DNA of 64,000 nt from Chamaea fasciata (GCA_029207755.1 JARCOQ010000002.1:81462317-81526316); one strand, 5' to 3'; numbered from the stretch's first letter, positions 1 through 15,684 are shown. Numbers and translations: made by a program. The notes: generated from the sequence alone by a model not told the origin.

Positions 1-3000
1 TTCTATAGCAGATGACAAATAATTTTCTAGCCACATTTCTGAGTTCATCTAAACTGAGAGGTAGCTATTATCTTTCTGTAATATCAGAATTTTTGTTGGA
101 GAAATAGTTATTCCTCTCCTTAAAGTGACATAAAGTATGTGAGAGCAGGATGCAGAGGGTCAAATACAGACTCTTTTGTGCAATAAATTACTCCCAAGTC
201 ATAACTCATCTCTTTATATAAGTATCCAGAAAGTTTTCAGCACATTTTTGTCTTGACCTTTTAGCACAAACAATAGTACTTCTGCTTGCTAGGCAACTGA
301 TTTTTGCCCATCACTTGAGAGGTTAGAATGCAATAGCGGTGATTTTTCGCCAATGTTTGAGAGGACTGCAGAAAGAAAAGGTATTTAATTGAATGCATAG
401 CTTCAGGGAATTATTAACTGCTACTATGAAAATAACAGAAAATATTTCAGAATCCCCAACCATTACAAATGGGTTTTTTTGCCAGTGTAACATTTTAATG
501 ATAATTTCAAGAGGAGACAAAGCCTGACAACATGTATCATGACAGAAAATCAGAGCTACAATCCAGAGAGCAGTTTCAGGCAAGAAGCAGTGGGAGAGTT
601 GCACAGTTCCTTTCAGATAAGAAATGAAAGCAACATACAAATGTGGAAAATAAATTAAAATGCACCATTAGAACTTCTCTCCTAGGTAAGGTAGTGAAGA
701 AAATCCTCCCCAAAACGTATCCAAAACTTGCTGTGGATATGTATTTTCCTGCTGTTATCACTGCAGCTTCCTGTGACTATGACAATACAAACCAGAACCA
801 GACACTATTAATGATTTAGTAACACTGAGTGATGTGACTGTGAATGTTTTATAAACATTTACATTTTGTCTTTAATAATACAGACTTTGCTAAGCTGACA
901 AATTACTGATTTCAGTAAGGAATGCAGGCTTCTGTTTGACCCCTAAATAATAGAAAATTTACCTCCTTACACATAAGTAATAATAAAATTCTTAAATCCA
1001 AAGGTAATACAAACTCTAGTCATATTCCCATCTTCATACAGACTTTCCTTTTGCAGGGGACTGTGCAACTTCACTTGCTTGGATGAACCCTGCAAAACTG
1101 CATCAGTGTATCTGCCTAAAAAATGCTCCCTGAAGAACTGTGAAGATCCTGAATATGTTTGCAAGGGCACCCCGTTAGCTTGCACACATCATCCGTGCCC
1201 TCAGTGCCCAGTTTGTGGCCATAACCTCCTGCTGCCTCCTGCTCTCAGCTCGAGTACTGGGCAGGCTGGGTGAGGCTGCAGAAGCAGGCGTCTGGCTCGG
1301 GGTCTGTGCCACAGTGTCCCTTCGTCAAGACATCAGCCATCACACTCAAGCGTTAACTTCTTGCCCTTCTCCAGCCTGGAAGAGGCACATGTGGAGCAAG
1401 ATGTTCCTTTGAACTGAAGTGAGAAGATGGACAACAAAGTGTAATGTTCCTGAGTTTGCCAAAAGTATTTTACTTACCAAACGACACAGCTTTCATGGGC
1501 TGAGAGACCTTTCACAGAGAGGAACTGTGGAGCAGGAAATCTGGGCTCATTTCGCTGTGCATATCAGGCTGTGGCCAAAACCAAAGTAGCTGTGCTAACA
1601 TGTCATCAGATGAAAGGCTGCTGGCAAACAGGCCCAACTCAGAGGAGGAATAGCCTTAATACACTATTTTTCTTGGTCTTGGTTCTAGAAGATGTATGTG
1701 TCTCATGACTGTAATAATATTCAATCATCATGCTATAATGAAGGGCTTTTCATGTAATCATCTGTAGAACTGATTACTTTGGTCTATATCTTTATCATGC
1801 TGAGCTTCCTGGCAAAATTCCCACTGGCATCAGTAAGAGAAGGATTGGACCTTTCTTCAGCAGTTTACCGCATTTGTTTGACAATACCATGCTTTTCAGA
1901 CACTTCACAGTGGAGATTAAACATTTAGACACTTAATTCCTGAAATATTAAAAAGGCACCATAGAGATAACACAGTCATTCTCAGAAGTCTAAGTTTGTT
2001 TTGGTCATTGTTGCTTCTAAAGAGTACAGCACCAAAGCAAGGCATGAACAGGTATGGAAAAGATTTTATCCAAGATGCTGAAAATTGTAGACTCTCAAGG
2101 TGTCAAAAATAGGAAGGAAGATAGGAGATTTTATATTGTGGATGATATAGAAATATTTTCTTGCTTTTTCTTGCTATAAAAAATAACTGTTTAAGCAATC
2201 CAAGCCACTAAAACTTCAAAAGATAATACAATCATAGATTTATTCATTATTTTTTACAAATGTACTTCATCCTTTTCAGCCAAGTTTTGCCATTAACTCT
2301 GAAGGAACTAGGATGCCCAGAAGATTAGTAGGATCTGAAAAAGAATTGGACATTTATAGAGATAGCAAGAACACACATGATATGAACTCTATAAGCTCCT
2401 TTGTAGAGGTTAAGAGCTTGTTTTTCAAAATATGGAATGTATATAATTCATTTTGACTTGAGTGGGAGTTCAGGGCATGCAGCAGTGCCAGAGAAGAGAC
2501 CTTAATTTCCTGTCACAAGGGCCAAGTGTCTCTATATTTGGATATTCTTGCTTCTCATAATTTGCACCGCAGTAGCAATTAAGGGATAACATTACAGGCA
2601 ACGATCCCATTGTACTAGAAATAAGAGTTGTTCATTACTCCAGAGGCCTTCAGCTCTAAAGCCAAGGCAATTATCGGAGACAGTTTATTGAAAAGAAAAG
2701 TGAAGAGCAAATCCCTGCAGTGCCCATCTTTAGGCACCATGTGCAGGTGCCTGGATGTGGAGGCTGCTCTGTGGAAATTCTTTGTTTGTCCAGCACACAG
2801 GCAGGCCACTTGAAGCAGAGGCAGAAACACCCAAGAGTTGCACAAGGAGACACTACAGCATTCCCCCTGGGGACCACGTAGGTCAGGGCTGGGGACCCCA
2901 GTCTGTGCAGGGCAGGGGCAGGATGAACTGGGCTGTGGAAATCCAACTCTTGCTGTGGGGTGAGAGGCAACATCATCGCCAAGCATTATTTTCCCCTACT

Positions 3001-6000
3001 TCCAGCAAAGCTTTTGATACAGTTGCCTGTCGGAAGGAAAAGTGTTGCAGCTTGAGTTTTCAATGAACTAGTCATTTGTGAGTGTGTCACAGAAGACATC
3101 CTACCTGAGTACCCAGTTTTCAGGCATGGAGAGGCAGACTAAGGGGCTACAGGGACAGGTCAGGGAGTGCAGGAGAACTTCTCTGCTTTCCAGTGTAAGC
3201 ATCACCATCATGGGTAGGTAACACAGGTGTACTTGTACTGTGGCTTGCCATAAGACTTGTATGCTTCCATAGCATCTTTACCATGTTCCTAAGGATCATG
3301 TTTCACAAACACTTTCAAAAGGTCCAATCTCAGCTACAGAGTTGCAGGAATATTCTAAATTTTGTGGATGGTATGTGGAATTTTATGGCTACACCTGCAC
3401 TAGCTCAGCAGAAGCGGACTGGAGAAAAAAGGATCTGGTGCTCCAGGGGTTTTTACTTTGGACCAAGTCCATGGCATGGCCTGAACACCTGCACAACCAG
3501 GAGTGTCTTGTGAAGGGCCTTTTCTTTGGTAGCCCAGATGCCTCTGGGGTGCAAGCCAGGCAGGCTGCTGGGACAGGCAGGAGCTCTGCCTCAAGAAGGG
3601 TATGCATTGATCTGAACTAACAGACTCCTGCAGGTGCACCACCCACTACCTGCACTCCCACAGGCATCAATTTTGTGGTCAGAAATTGACATAACATTTG
3701 AGGTTATGCACAGCACTTTAGCTGGCCAATCTCTTCTGTGAACTGATGCACTGAGCTGTTTTTCCAGAAGCATGACATTCTGAAGCCCAGTCTGAAACCC
3801 AGGGCTACGCTGCTTCTAATCCTAGCTCTTCCCTGGAATGCACACCTCTCTTTGTCCATAATTTTACCTACTTACTTGCTTTTCTTGGGTTTTATAAGGA
3901 TTCAATTTTGCACATTATTGCGAAGATGTGAAGTATTCCCTATAGGCATTGAAAGAAAAAAAAAATTGAAAAAAAAGAAATTCACATACACTGGTAAAAT
4001 TGCTTTCTCATTACATTAATATAAACGAAGAAAAGGAAGGAAAGAAACAAGAAGGAAAGACAGACTTCATGATCAGGATATTGTCAAAGAGAAGTGGTGC
4101 TGGAAGGTGTCAAAACTTAACTAGTATGTAGACATTTCCACAGTGCTTAGAATCTCCTCCACAACACTGTTGTTCAACATCAAAATATTCTGGTTTATGA
4201 GTTGAAAGAGTTAAACTTTTCTATTTCTTTCACATTTGTAATCATATTGGAATAATGAATTAAATGCTATGTTTCTACTAAATGCTGCAGCTATTGCTAT
4301 ACATAGGGCAGTGTTTTGACAGTATCTATATGGAATACCTACAAATCATAATTTTTCTCTGAGAAGATTTTGATTTTTTTTAAAATTTTGAATCAGTATG
4401 AAAACAAATGTCGAAATATTAATGTTTCCCCAAGTGTGGAAATTCTTACTGGTTGTAATGATAATTATCCTAAATACTTTTGTTTCTGAAGCCAAATAGA
4501 GCAATAGCAGCTAGAATATGCTAGCCTACATGTTGTAATCTATTGAAATTCATATCTTACACTTTTTATTTGAGCAATTTTCCTTAATTTTTAGTTTCTT
4601 ACTGTGTATGCGACTTATGCAAGACACATTTATTCTAAAATAGCTTTTAGTCATTTAATTCTTTTGCTCTATTGTTTCTAACAGCAGCAATGGGACCTTA
4701 GAAAAGCATAAAATGTCTCTGACTTTTTATAACACCATTTGTTTGATCTGTTCCTTTCTTGGTTAGGTTATGAAATTAGAGAAGAAAAGGTTATTGATAA
4801 CCAAAGAAAAATATGTATGGAAAGTTTAAGATTTTTCCAGTAAACCACTCAAGCATGAGCTAAAATGTTTTTGTGTATATTAGACTTCTTTTCTTAGGTA
4901 TTGCCTACTTTTTTATGACTATGTCTAGAGATATTCATATCCCCAGGTGAGACCTGAGAGGATTTAAGGAGAAGAACACACCATCTAGAGCATCTTTTCA
5001 GTTTATACATTTACAACATGATTTAGCTGTGCCCATCAGCCCTGCAGCTTGGCTTGGGTGGTGCAAGTTGACTGGTGTTTTTCTAGCTGCTGTCCCATAG
5101 GATTTATGGTTCTGCAGTCCAAATCCACCTTCCAGTTACCTGCAACCCCACTGACAATTCATGACATTGTATGAGGTTAGTTGAGGATAGAATTTAGAGT
5201 TATGCAGTTATGTGGAATCATGTGATACTTTTTTTTTTTTTTTTTTTTCTTTTTTTGGAACAAAATCATGGCTTAATTACAGGGGCCTTGTGGTCAGTAA
5301 ATAAACTTGAGACGCAAAGGCAGTGTTTCCGTGACTAATTATAAAGCAGAAGAGTCATGGTTTGGATGCTAGATTTTCTACAGCATTTATATTTTAGTTA
5401 TCACTGTTTTTTTTCCACTCTTGGGGTACCTGCCCCAAAAGCAGACTGGCCACTCTTATGGCTGAACAGGCCCCCAAGGATTTAGAAGATGGATTGGCTC
5501 CTGGCTTGTTTAAATAGACTACTGGAGAGAAACAAGGCCTTTTTGTTACGACTGATGGAGAGAAATATTTTGTGTTGGGAGGTCATTCTGGATCCTGTTT
5601 TATTTTCTGTTTGTCATCTGTTTTTACAGACCTGAAAAAGTGCTGGGTATTTCCAGCCAGCCCTCCCTCCCCATCCTCCTTTCTGTGCAGCTCTGCCCTT
5701 TCATTTTGCAGTTGGGTGTCTTGTCCAAAGAGAATTGAAACCTACTGAGATGCAATCCATGGACTTGTTGGGCTTGGATTCTTGCCCTTCATGCACTATC
5801 AGAAAAAAAATCTCAGCCTAAGGAATTTATATAACTGTTGAAAAAATACTAACAGCTGCAAATTGGGTTTTCCTGGCCATGGAAACATTGAATTACATTG
5901 AACATTTCCAAGGATCATAACTAGTACTAGGCCTGGAGATAGCTGACAGTAAGACCATGCAGCTTCTCTCTCCTTCTTTTAGCTGGCCTGTATCCACTGG

Positions 6001-9000
6001 GGTTTTGTCATTCTGTGAGAGAGAAAGTGACAGGTGAAGTTGAAACTTCATTTTAAACCTTTAACTTCTCATGTCACTTGACTATACCCTTGAAGGAAAG
6101 TGATTTATGATTCTGGCTTTGCCTTCCTTGCCCTACTAGGAGATGAAGTGATGCCTGACAGGGATATCCATCTTCATTGCTGATATTTTGATTGGAATTG
6201 GTGGGTGCTAAAGAGGCAGGAGACAGTGACTGTGCCTTTGAAAATATTAGGAGGTGAAGAAAAATGCTTGAGGAGGTGGCAAATTATCAGAGGGAAAAAA
6301 AAATCCAAAAAAAGAAATCTCTGTTAGGAAATCAGTGTTTGTCTGCTGACTCTATTAATTAGTCCATAGGGGTTTTGTCATGTAATTGTCACTGATCTTA
6401 ACAGACATATTTTTTTCTAGACACACAGTAGGTCTTATTTCTTAGTTTGACTATTTTCAATTGGTTTATTCCATAGTCAAATAAAAAAAGAAAACTGAAA
6501 AACAGGCAAAGCTTAAGATTTTGCAAATCCACTATATATCACAAAATGCAGAAGGATTTGTTCTGCTTTCAAGACTGCTGGAGCTGGGTGGCAATTGGGA
6601 GTGCTTGGTATTCTGGAAGTGACCCTCTCCCCTTCACAGCCAGCTTCTCAGAAGAATCACAACAGTGAGACATGAGAGTGTGGGTTTGGGTTTCTCTGTG
6701 GAGAGGTCAGAAGCAGCAACCTCAAGCTTCAAGTGCAGGTACAAGGCAAAAAAGAAAAATAAACAGAATCTTTGCAGAGAACGGACTGAAGCAAAAAAAC
6801 AATATAATATATAAATGTAACACACTTTTTTCTCATTTCCAAACTCTGCCTAGGAGGGCTGGTAAATCAAACCAGTCAATCTGTGGAGTGATTCCTAGAC
6901 AAAAAAATGAGTTAATGTGTGGCAGAGCATAGAGCCGTTGTGCACCATCTCTACCTGCTTGTTTGTTTTCCCCTGAAACAAATATTTCCTATTATCACCA
7001 ATGATAATTTCTGGAGACACCAGACAGAGGTGATAAAATCACTCCTCACTTCAAATGCATGTGGGTTTTAGTCACTAATAATTTATGTTGGTTTTTTTAC
7101 TGGTGGCTAAAAGTTATCAAGAAATGTATCTTCTGGGTAGTAAAACCTATTCTCCTCTCGTAAATGCAGAATAAACCTGAAGTGAGTAGTGTGCCACTGA
7201 TGCATAGTAAACGTAATTGAAGGTAGTATGATTTCTATTTGCAGGCACAATGCTAATACTGAAAGAACAGCAAAGTTCCCCTTTGTGCAGGAGGCCTGAA
7301 TGCACCAAAAATCATCTCCTGAGCACTCAAAATTATGTATTTCTTGTCCCTCTCTAAAGGTGTGAATGAATTTCATTCAAAGGACACAAACCAACCACAT
7401 AAAATCGTATCCATTTTTTTTTCCTTTTCAACTGGAATCATTGTAGTTTGTATAAATGTAAACTGGCTGGTCTGGGAGCGCAGAAAAAAAAAACAAACAA
7501 AAAAAACAACAACCAAGCTTAAGTTTGTGTACTAAGTAGGCCCATCATCCAGTGTAATGATCATAAAAATGGCTTGAAGTTATTTAAGGAAAACCATTGA
7601 ACCTATCATATAGTAAAAAGCCCAAAGATTGCAGTAGATTGGTCTGTGTAAGCAAGAAAATAGTAGGGAACACATATGATTCTTGATATATGGAAAATCA
7701 CTTCTTTTTCTGGGAAAAAATCTGAAGCATCTATACATACACTCAACAGATGTGTTTATTTTCACCTATGATACAGTTAGCAGCTAGTGTATTGATGTGT
7801 ACATCAAGTGTTTGCTTGTAAAAAATTATATTGATTGGGGTTTTCTTTGTCTTTTTAGAAAACCCATTGCAATACATACTGTGAGCATAGGGAATGACAC
7901 AGCAAAAACAAGAGAAAAGTAATCAGCATGGTTCCCCCCCCCCAGCAGGAATAAATCATTATAACTATAAATCACACAAGTTATTACAGGGATCAAACAG
8001 CCCTGAAAATTCCAAGTAGCAGGAGCAGATAATTAAAGAGGAAAAGTTGAGATCAAGCCTTCTATTTAAACTGTTTCAAGAACTCATTGCAAATACCTTT
8101 CTTTGCTTTTTTTTTCTCACTCTCCCTTTTTCTTTTAAGTGGCAAAGAAACGTAATTAGAAAAAGAAAGTGCACCAGAAATATTACTTACAAATTGTCCT
8201 TAGCAGTATAATGGCCTAAATGGTGAAGGGGTGATGCAGTCCTGGAGTATGGAGAATGGCACAGATGGAGAGCAGGTGTGTGTGCTGATGAGAGGGCAGA
8301 TGCTCTCAGAGGCCTTTTGCAGCATTAGATATCCTGACTCATCTCTATCGGCGGTACCGATCTCATCACTCTCAGCACATGAAGGGATTTCACCCTCTAA
8401 TGCCAGGACTGCATGGCTGTAATAAGGTGCACCATTGCTGGAGACAGCCAAGAGAGCCCAGGAGCAGAATTTTAGGAAAGCATCTAGAGCTGTTGTCATC
8501 TGTATTTTCATATGACCTTGCAGTTCAAAACAGGGTAGACAGCAGCCTGGCATGACTAGCTGATCCTGTGCAGGCCTTAACAAGAATATCGCTTGTTGGT
8601 GGCTCATTTATTACTCATCCTTTAGTCTCTGCCTAGTTTACACTTGCAGTTTTGCTTTATAAATATATGAAATATTCTTTATATTAACACTTCTAATCTG
8701 TCCCTGAACTACAGATCATGCATTCTTCCATATGCATTTCTGAAGCTGAGTAAATTGTTTTTTCCTAACATCATGATTTAAACTAACTTTTTGATTAGCA
8801 GCAGGAACAGTTAATAATCAAATAGAGGAAAAAATTAAACCTGCAGGTAAAAAAAGGGGCCCTTTCTTTGGGTCTGATTACAAGAAAATTTGTGCACTTT
8901 TCTGTAAACAAACTGTATTTTGATGAAGCAGTAAAGTTCTCTTTCGCTTCATACTCTCCCTATTAATTCAACAACAGCAAGAAAGACAGAATCCAATCCT

Positions 9001-10691
9001 TGACTGCTATTAATGACATACTGTAAACAGTTGGTTGCAAGATAATGCAAAACAAGGGTGTAATTGATATCGTGACAAACAAAAACCAAGGGAAGCTTTG
9101 GTTCGAAATGTAGTTTTTATCTTGGCTTCTCATTGAGAAAAAAAATCTCCAAAGAAACAACTCAACAAAACCACTTAAACACAGTGAATTGGCTGTTAAT
9201 AGTCTCATAATTAAGAAGCAAAACCCCAATAAAAAGTAGCCTGGCCAGAAGTGAAATGGCTGCAAGACCCAACATGCAAGTTGCAGGAAACCCGCTTGTT
9301 TTGTAATTAGAAACCCAGCTAGTGAATCTAAGCATAAAGCCACTCATCCTGTATATAATATATGGTTTTGGTTGCTTATTCCATAATCTGAAACAGTAGC
9401 AAAGCTTCTGGATTTATACTTTTGATGGATAAAAATTTGTTTGCTAGGGCCTGCAACTTGACTATATGGTTAACAGGAAAATTTGGACTCCATTGCTAGT
9501 TTTTTGTAGCTAGTGAGTGTTACAACCAATATAACTCCTTTATTCAAAGTAGTAACAATCTGTAATGTGATTTATATGCCAAAGTCCCTACTCTTTTGAG
9601 GAAAGAAGTAACAGCATAAATCAATACCTTTAAACACTTCTCTATTCACTCCTGGGTGCAAGAAATGCCATTCCCCTTCCACAGGCTTAATACAATTTGA
9701 AAATGTTATTCTACTCTCTGTACACATAAATGTGCATATATATTCACAATGTATATGTATATACTTTCTTTTTTTATTATTACTGAAGTAGTCTAAACTC
9801 ACTTTGGTAATCTAGACTTTAGATAAATCCGCTTTGAAGTGAAGTCAGGGGGTAGGAAAACATCTTCTAGCTGGGATTATGGAATAAAATGTTATGTATT
9901 GCTAAAGCAGCTTATCCTATACTTATCAATTAACAGTTAGAGTGACAGTTCTGACTGGGTGATGGTATTTTTGCAAGTTTCTAGAAATCAAATAGCCTAG
10001 CTTTAAGAAGTAGGTTTAAAGATTGCAAGTCATCTCTTTAATTGTTGGTTGGTTTAGATTAAGGCCTTTTACTTGATGAAAAATACTTGTTATAAAACTG
10101 TTTTAAAAGCTTCCCATGCATGTAAAATACCTATGTCATTTTATAATACAATGCTGATACTAAACACATTCTCTTAGACACACAAAAACACACAAAACCC
10201 CAAAACTCAGACACTAAGAATTTAACATATATACAAGCAGCAATAGCTGAGTCCTTTAGGTTAGGCTTATTGTCATTAAATATTGAATGTAAATGGCTGA
10301 TATTACTGAAACAGCAGCAGCAGATTAGAAAGTAATATGAAGCCAAGACTAATCCAGAATCTGAAATGCATCATTTCTAACCACTGCACCTCATGGGATT
10401 CTGAATTTCATCTATCAGGCTTGAGCAATTCCAGCTCTCAGGGAAGTCAGAGGACTGACAATTACCCACTTTGTTACGTATTTGAGAATATCTAGTGAGA
10501 GATTTTTTTAAAATGGCCGGTTTCATTCTGTACTGTCTCAGCAGACTGGGATGTGATGATGATGTTGAATTAAACTGCCATCTTAATAGACTTTAAAATT
10601 AAATTATCATAGGTAATGGATTACGTATAATTGAAATAGTTTATGACCTCTAAAAAATATGAAGGCTAATATCATATGTAAAATTGGAATC
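1..10691. other. Intergenic sequence upstream of the DHRSX/ZBED1 CpG island
   Basis: I see no supportable gene in this stretch. Open frames on both strands are short (about 135 codons or fewer), do not resemble a protein family I know, and lack a convincing arrangement of splice sites. The sequence is AT-rich, ordinary avian non-coding DNA with homopolymer runs (for example T-rich at 5229-5257, A-rich at 3957-3980 and 7484-7514). In mammals the neighbour upstream of this promoter is CD99, but nothing here looks like CD99. Unrecognised ancient repeats or long non-coding RNAs could be present and would not be visible by eye. Confidence 0.6.
5229..5257. repeat. Poly(T) tract
   Basis: About twenty consecutive T, one C, then seven more T. 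This is a simple low-complexity tract. No retrocopy is recognisable on the side where a minus-strand poly(A) tail would have its body. Confidence 0.9.
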
Positions 10692-10890
10692 AGACATAGA
10701 ATCATAGAATATTTCATGTCGGAAGGGCCTGAAAGTATTATTGATTCCACCTCCCTGCTCCTCGCAGGACTGCCCAAAAATAAACCATGTGACTAAGGCA
10801 CTGTCCAGATGCTCCCTGAACTCTGGCAGGCTTGGTGCCATGACTGCTTCTCTGGGGAGCATGTTCCAGTGATCAATCAAAACTAAAAGT
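10692..10890 (-). mobile_element. CR1 LINE 3' fragment, minus orientation
   Basis: The fragment starts with AGAATCATAGAAT at 10698-10710, the reverse complement of the avian CR1 3' terminal repeat. It continues with the usual antisense CR1 3' region (a 'ggaagggcctgaaag' segment). The minus-strand translation includes NMLPREAVMAPSLPEF, the recognisable C-terminal end of the CR1 ORF2 protein (a W/LPREVV...SPSLE.F-type ending). Only about 0.2 kb survives, so this is a severely 5'-truncated, dead copy, which is typical of avian CR1 insertions. Confidence 0.9.
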
Positions 10891-13800
10891 GTGTTCTTAA
10901 CAGCCGTCAGGATGAACCCTTGGCTTTTTCCATCCTTTAAATTATTTTTATAAGCAGAATGAATTTTCTTTGATAATTTCTAGGGCATACATTCTAGGAG
11001 TCAAACTACAATTCTGGAACATTTTGCACTTCCTCCCAGACAAATATTAGAGGAAGTGTAAGGTGTAAATCCTGCTGAATCTTCTCTGCAGTTTTTCTTA
11101 AGGCAATTCGGCATTGATCACATTATGATTTGCTTTTACACTGACAAAAATGAGATGAAGAATGAAAAATGAAGCTCAGTGTTTACAGAGACTTGGTTCA
11201 TCCCAAGGACAAGGAATGAGAAATGTCTCCTCAGACATCAGATGTCTCCTCTGTGCCATATGTGAATTTGTCCTCAAGAATAGCAGGACTCCACTTATTT
11301 GTTTGTCTAACTTTTCCATTTAAATCTATAATGTTGGGTCTGTTAATTTCTTGGCCATGTAAGCTTTTCTCACAGTTCCGTTGTGCTTGGTGAATTAATG
11401 TAATGCTATAGAAAAGCCAAAGTCCAAACCAGTAGTGCACAAGCCTAACATAAACAAGTTATATAACACTGCAATCATTCATTTATTAAATTAAGTGGAA
11501 AATTCAAGGCATACGTAATCTTTTTGGACAACTGACAGGCAGGTGTGATCAAGAGAACAGAGAATACAGTGATTGTAGGCAGATAGAGAGACAGGTTTGT
11601 CTGGGTGTTTAGAAAGTAAAGTGAGATGGAATTGGGAAAAATGGGAGAGAGTATTGGCTGTCCCAGGACAAGAAGTAACAGTGCAGAGATTGCTGAAGGG
11701 GTTAGAGGAACAAGCTGCAGCAGTAGTAAGTGTCTAGAGAGATTAAGGAGACAAGACCCAGTGACAAAGAGTAGTACAAAGTATCTGTGCCACAGGGAAT
11801 AGATAAAAGGAAAGGTAAAGTGGGCTTAAAGAACTGCCAGACCATTTCCTACTCTCAATAATCCCCGATTATATTTGAAACAGAAAAGAGAAAGATAACA
11901 TCGGGCCCCGCACACGTCCCAGCTCAGGTCACCAATGCATCCCTCCTGTCTGTGGTCCACCTCTCAGCACACCTCTGCCTGGGGTCAGTGAGGGGCAGCT
12001 GGTCCCCGCCCCAATGCTGCCACAAGACAGGTGATTTTACTGCACCAGGCTTTTCAGCTCCACTTGCTTTCAAACATCCTCACCATACAGACCAGAAGGC
12101 TGCCCATCTTCGTCCTTCCCACTGTGTGACATGATCTAGGTTAGCAGTGAGCTGGACCGTTTTTTAGCAAAATTAAACCGAAGTGAATCAACCTCTGGGC
12201 TTTCTCACAGTTCCTATCTTCTGTCACCTGCATGTCTTCCTTTGCATCATGTTTTGCCCTGATCTTCCCTCCAGCTTGTTCTACACATCAATGCATTTGC
12301 TCTCTCATATGCCACAGTCTTAGAGCAGGCAGCTGGAAACACCCCAGTCAGTCTTTAGAAACACCAACAAAAATAAGAGATGCTCTTCCCATGCTTGGGG
12401 GAGCAGTGAGGTCAGAATCTGCTCCCAAGGAGCCAAGTTCAAAAGCAGTGTGGGTCCTAAAGACAACATGTGAGAATCCAATATAAAAAGTCAGTTGCTG
12501 AAACAGGAATACATGTGGAAAAGTATCTTCATACTGATGTGAGGCACACACAGACAGACTGGGGAACAAAGCCAGATAACTTCAAGCTGTATGAAAAGCT
12601 CATAACAGGTAAGAATTGCCCTCTTCTGGCAGGAGCAGGTGGCTCCAGTGACTGTCTAAAAAATCAGTCACAGCCCCAACAGGGCACAATCCTTGCCACT
12701 TTGACCAATTCTGTCCAACTCGGAAGATCTTGACAATCAAACTCCATCTCTCAGCTTGACCTGGTCACCCATCCATCATCAGTGTGAGGACACCCTGCTT
12801 GTGGCATGGAGTTACCTGCTTATCTATAGCTGACATGCCCAAAACCAAGACTCTCATGTCCTCAAAGGCTTCAATCCCACTGCTTCCTGAAGCTGACTGG
12901 CCGGCTGCAACAGCAGTGAGTGTAGTCTTCAGGGAAGTGCCCACAAACAGCACAGATTTGAGACCAGTGCACTCTGCTTCCAAATCTTCAATACCAACAG
13001 TAGTGGTGTTGTCATAATCCCGTTTGGATAAGGGGATGGGCAGGATTACATGTACCTGAAAGCTGGTCTGCTACATTCTCTCCACAAACCTTTACTTGTG
13101 CAATATTATTTTATGTGGCACTCAAGTATTCTTGCAAGCAGATGCAACAAAAATACAGGTGCAGATCAACTCATGATGCCCAGTTTTTGAGAGGTGATTC
13201 TGCTTTATTATTTCCTTCATATTAGAATGGTGCTAGCCACACTTCTGATTAAAGATGTGTTTATCTTACAATATTGCTAAGGAAGAGATCAAAGACATGT
13301 GGAGGACCTGGGTGTCATGGAAAACTCTTGCTTTGGACCATAATAATCTTACTGTTCCATTTGCTGAACCCTAACAAAATACTCTTATCTAATGGGTTGG
13401 GTAGTGTTACATAGGGAATGCCACAGGTGCTTGCAGACATCCCCATACAAACACTGAAATAATCACATGGCAGTTATTGACACTAGATATTTTTAACACA
13501 AATGAACTAACTGTCAACAAAGCCATTACTATAGTAGGCATAATTTCTGATGAAAATCAATCCCTTTGTTTCACTCTCTGTGGGGTTTTGTTTCTATTCT
13601 TCTGTTTCACAAATATGCTGGTTCTTATTCCCTGAGTGCTTATCAACCCTTGTGTGCAGGATTTTGTCAAAGGACTTTTGAAACTTCATGTATGTTAATC
13701 AATCAGGTAATCTACTTACAGACATTTTCCAATAAACCCAGGAATTACATAAGAACTGATTTCAGCTGCTGAAATAATGCTGGTTGCATCTAGAATTTCC

Positions 13801-15653
13801 ATATGACTTGTTCTTCTTTCAGCCAAGTCAAGTTGCCATGTACAGTTTGAAGTCTGTTAATATCCCTGCTCAATTCTAAATATTTGTAGTATTTTTAAGT
13901 GTTTTTGTGATAGAAGTTTTTAACAAAAGCTTGTGTATTTTTGTTAGCAGCTCTCCTGCTTTATATTTGTGTCTCTGTGCAAGTTTTGTTGGTAAACACA
14001 TGTTTGGAGATTTTTTAAAAATTATTTTTATATTTGTAATTGCTTCTTTTCTGCATACCTTCTTATGACTCTTCAGCCTCTGAGTCTTGACTCAACTGTA
14101 GGGAGGATGCTCAGAATTTACCTGATATGGAGAAGGCGTATGAGGGAAGAGGAATATAAACCTGGACCAAACCAATCACGCTCCAGGCTTTCCAGACCAG
14201 ATAGATCCTGAAAGTGTGACATACACTGAATACTTAGAGGCACAAATACAACAGTTGCTGCAGAGATGGCTGATTTAAAAAAAAAAAAAAAATCAAAACA
14301 ACTCAGCAGGAACAATAAGCACACTATGCTTCTTGCATAATAGCTGAGTGGTTTGAGCATTTTGTGGAAGAGGAGAAGTTGTCTCTATTCCAAGACTCCA
14401 CTGCATGTATTAGCGTATTTCGTCCCGTTCTTCTCTAGCCTAAAAAGCATAGATTCTTCAGGGAATATGGCTTGGAACAGTTGTCTCATTCCCATGAACT
14501 GAAATGCTAGGCTAAAAAGCCCTCAGATTTTTCTTTACTGTGTTCCTGGATGTCACCTCCTTATAGCCACACTGGCAAAGGTAATTTTTTTTTTTTTTTC
14601 CCAGTGAGACCATTTTCTTGGAAAGTGAATTATCTGAAAAAGGCTGAAAGGGACCAAAAGCCATCCCCCTTCATGGGAAAATGCTGTAGCATGGTTCTGT
14701 TACACAGAAGGTTGGTCTTAGAACAATCTACTGTCTATCTTCCCCAGTGTTACTGAAGAACAGTATGTCCCATCAGATGATTGTCCTCAGCAGAGGAGCC
14801 TGCACTCAGTCCCTGGGATTTTCTACTGTGTAGCTTGCAGACAGCTCTCCCTTTGGCAAAGTTTCCTTCCCCTTCTAAGTAACTGACCCTCTCCAAGCTA
14901 CTACAAAGGCTGCCTAAGAGCTTACTGCTCCATATAGTCCTGCTACGCTCAAGTGCTGAATATTAGGCAAGATGATGTCTAGTTTGAGGGTACCTAAAAT
15001 TACTTCTTGCATAGAGGAAGAAAAAAAAAAAGGTGTACGTCAAAAAAAACCAAACAAAAACCAACAAACCAAAAACACAGCTTGCCAAAATTGTCTGCAG
15101 GTGCAAAAGCCCCTACCACGAATTCCAGATGCAATCCCAACTGACTGTTTCCTAGCACTGCCTATTACTGTGAGCAGCTCCCTACTGAACCTGAAAGCTC
15201 CTCAGGCATTTAACTATATTCACCCACACATGTTAAGGAGATCCTGTTCTGGGAAGATAGGCACTTATCTGTTGCCTCAAGTCCCAGTACAATCCAGCTT
15301 AGGAAGACAGGCATTTAATCCCTTTTAGAAGTGTGAAAAATTAGCAGCAGTCAGAATTATGTCTGGCTTTTTCCAGCATGGGCCATCAGCTTCCACCTAG
15401 GTGCATAAGGCTGAGAGCATGACTTGAGCTAAGCACAGGATTGCCAGTGTACATTTTACCATTAGAGAGGGACTGATGTGTCACTGACATCTTACAATAC
15501 TACCCCAACTATTATACCATGCTTGGGTAGAAGGCATCAACCTCTCCTGCTGTGTCTGGATATGAGGAGTTACTGGCTCCAGTTCTCATCTCAAGAGAAA
15601 AAACAAAAAACAAAAAACAAAAAAAAAACAAAAAACAAAAAACAAACAAACAA

Positions 15654-15684
<31 letters not shown>
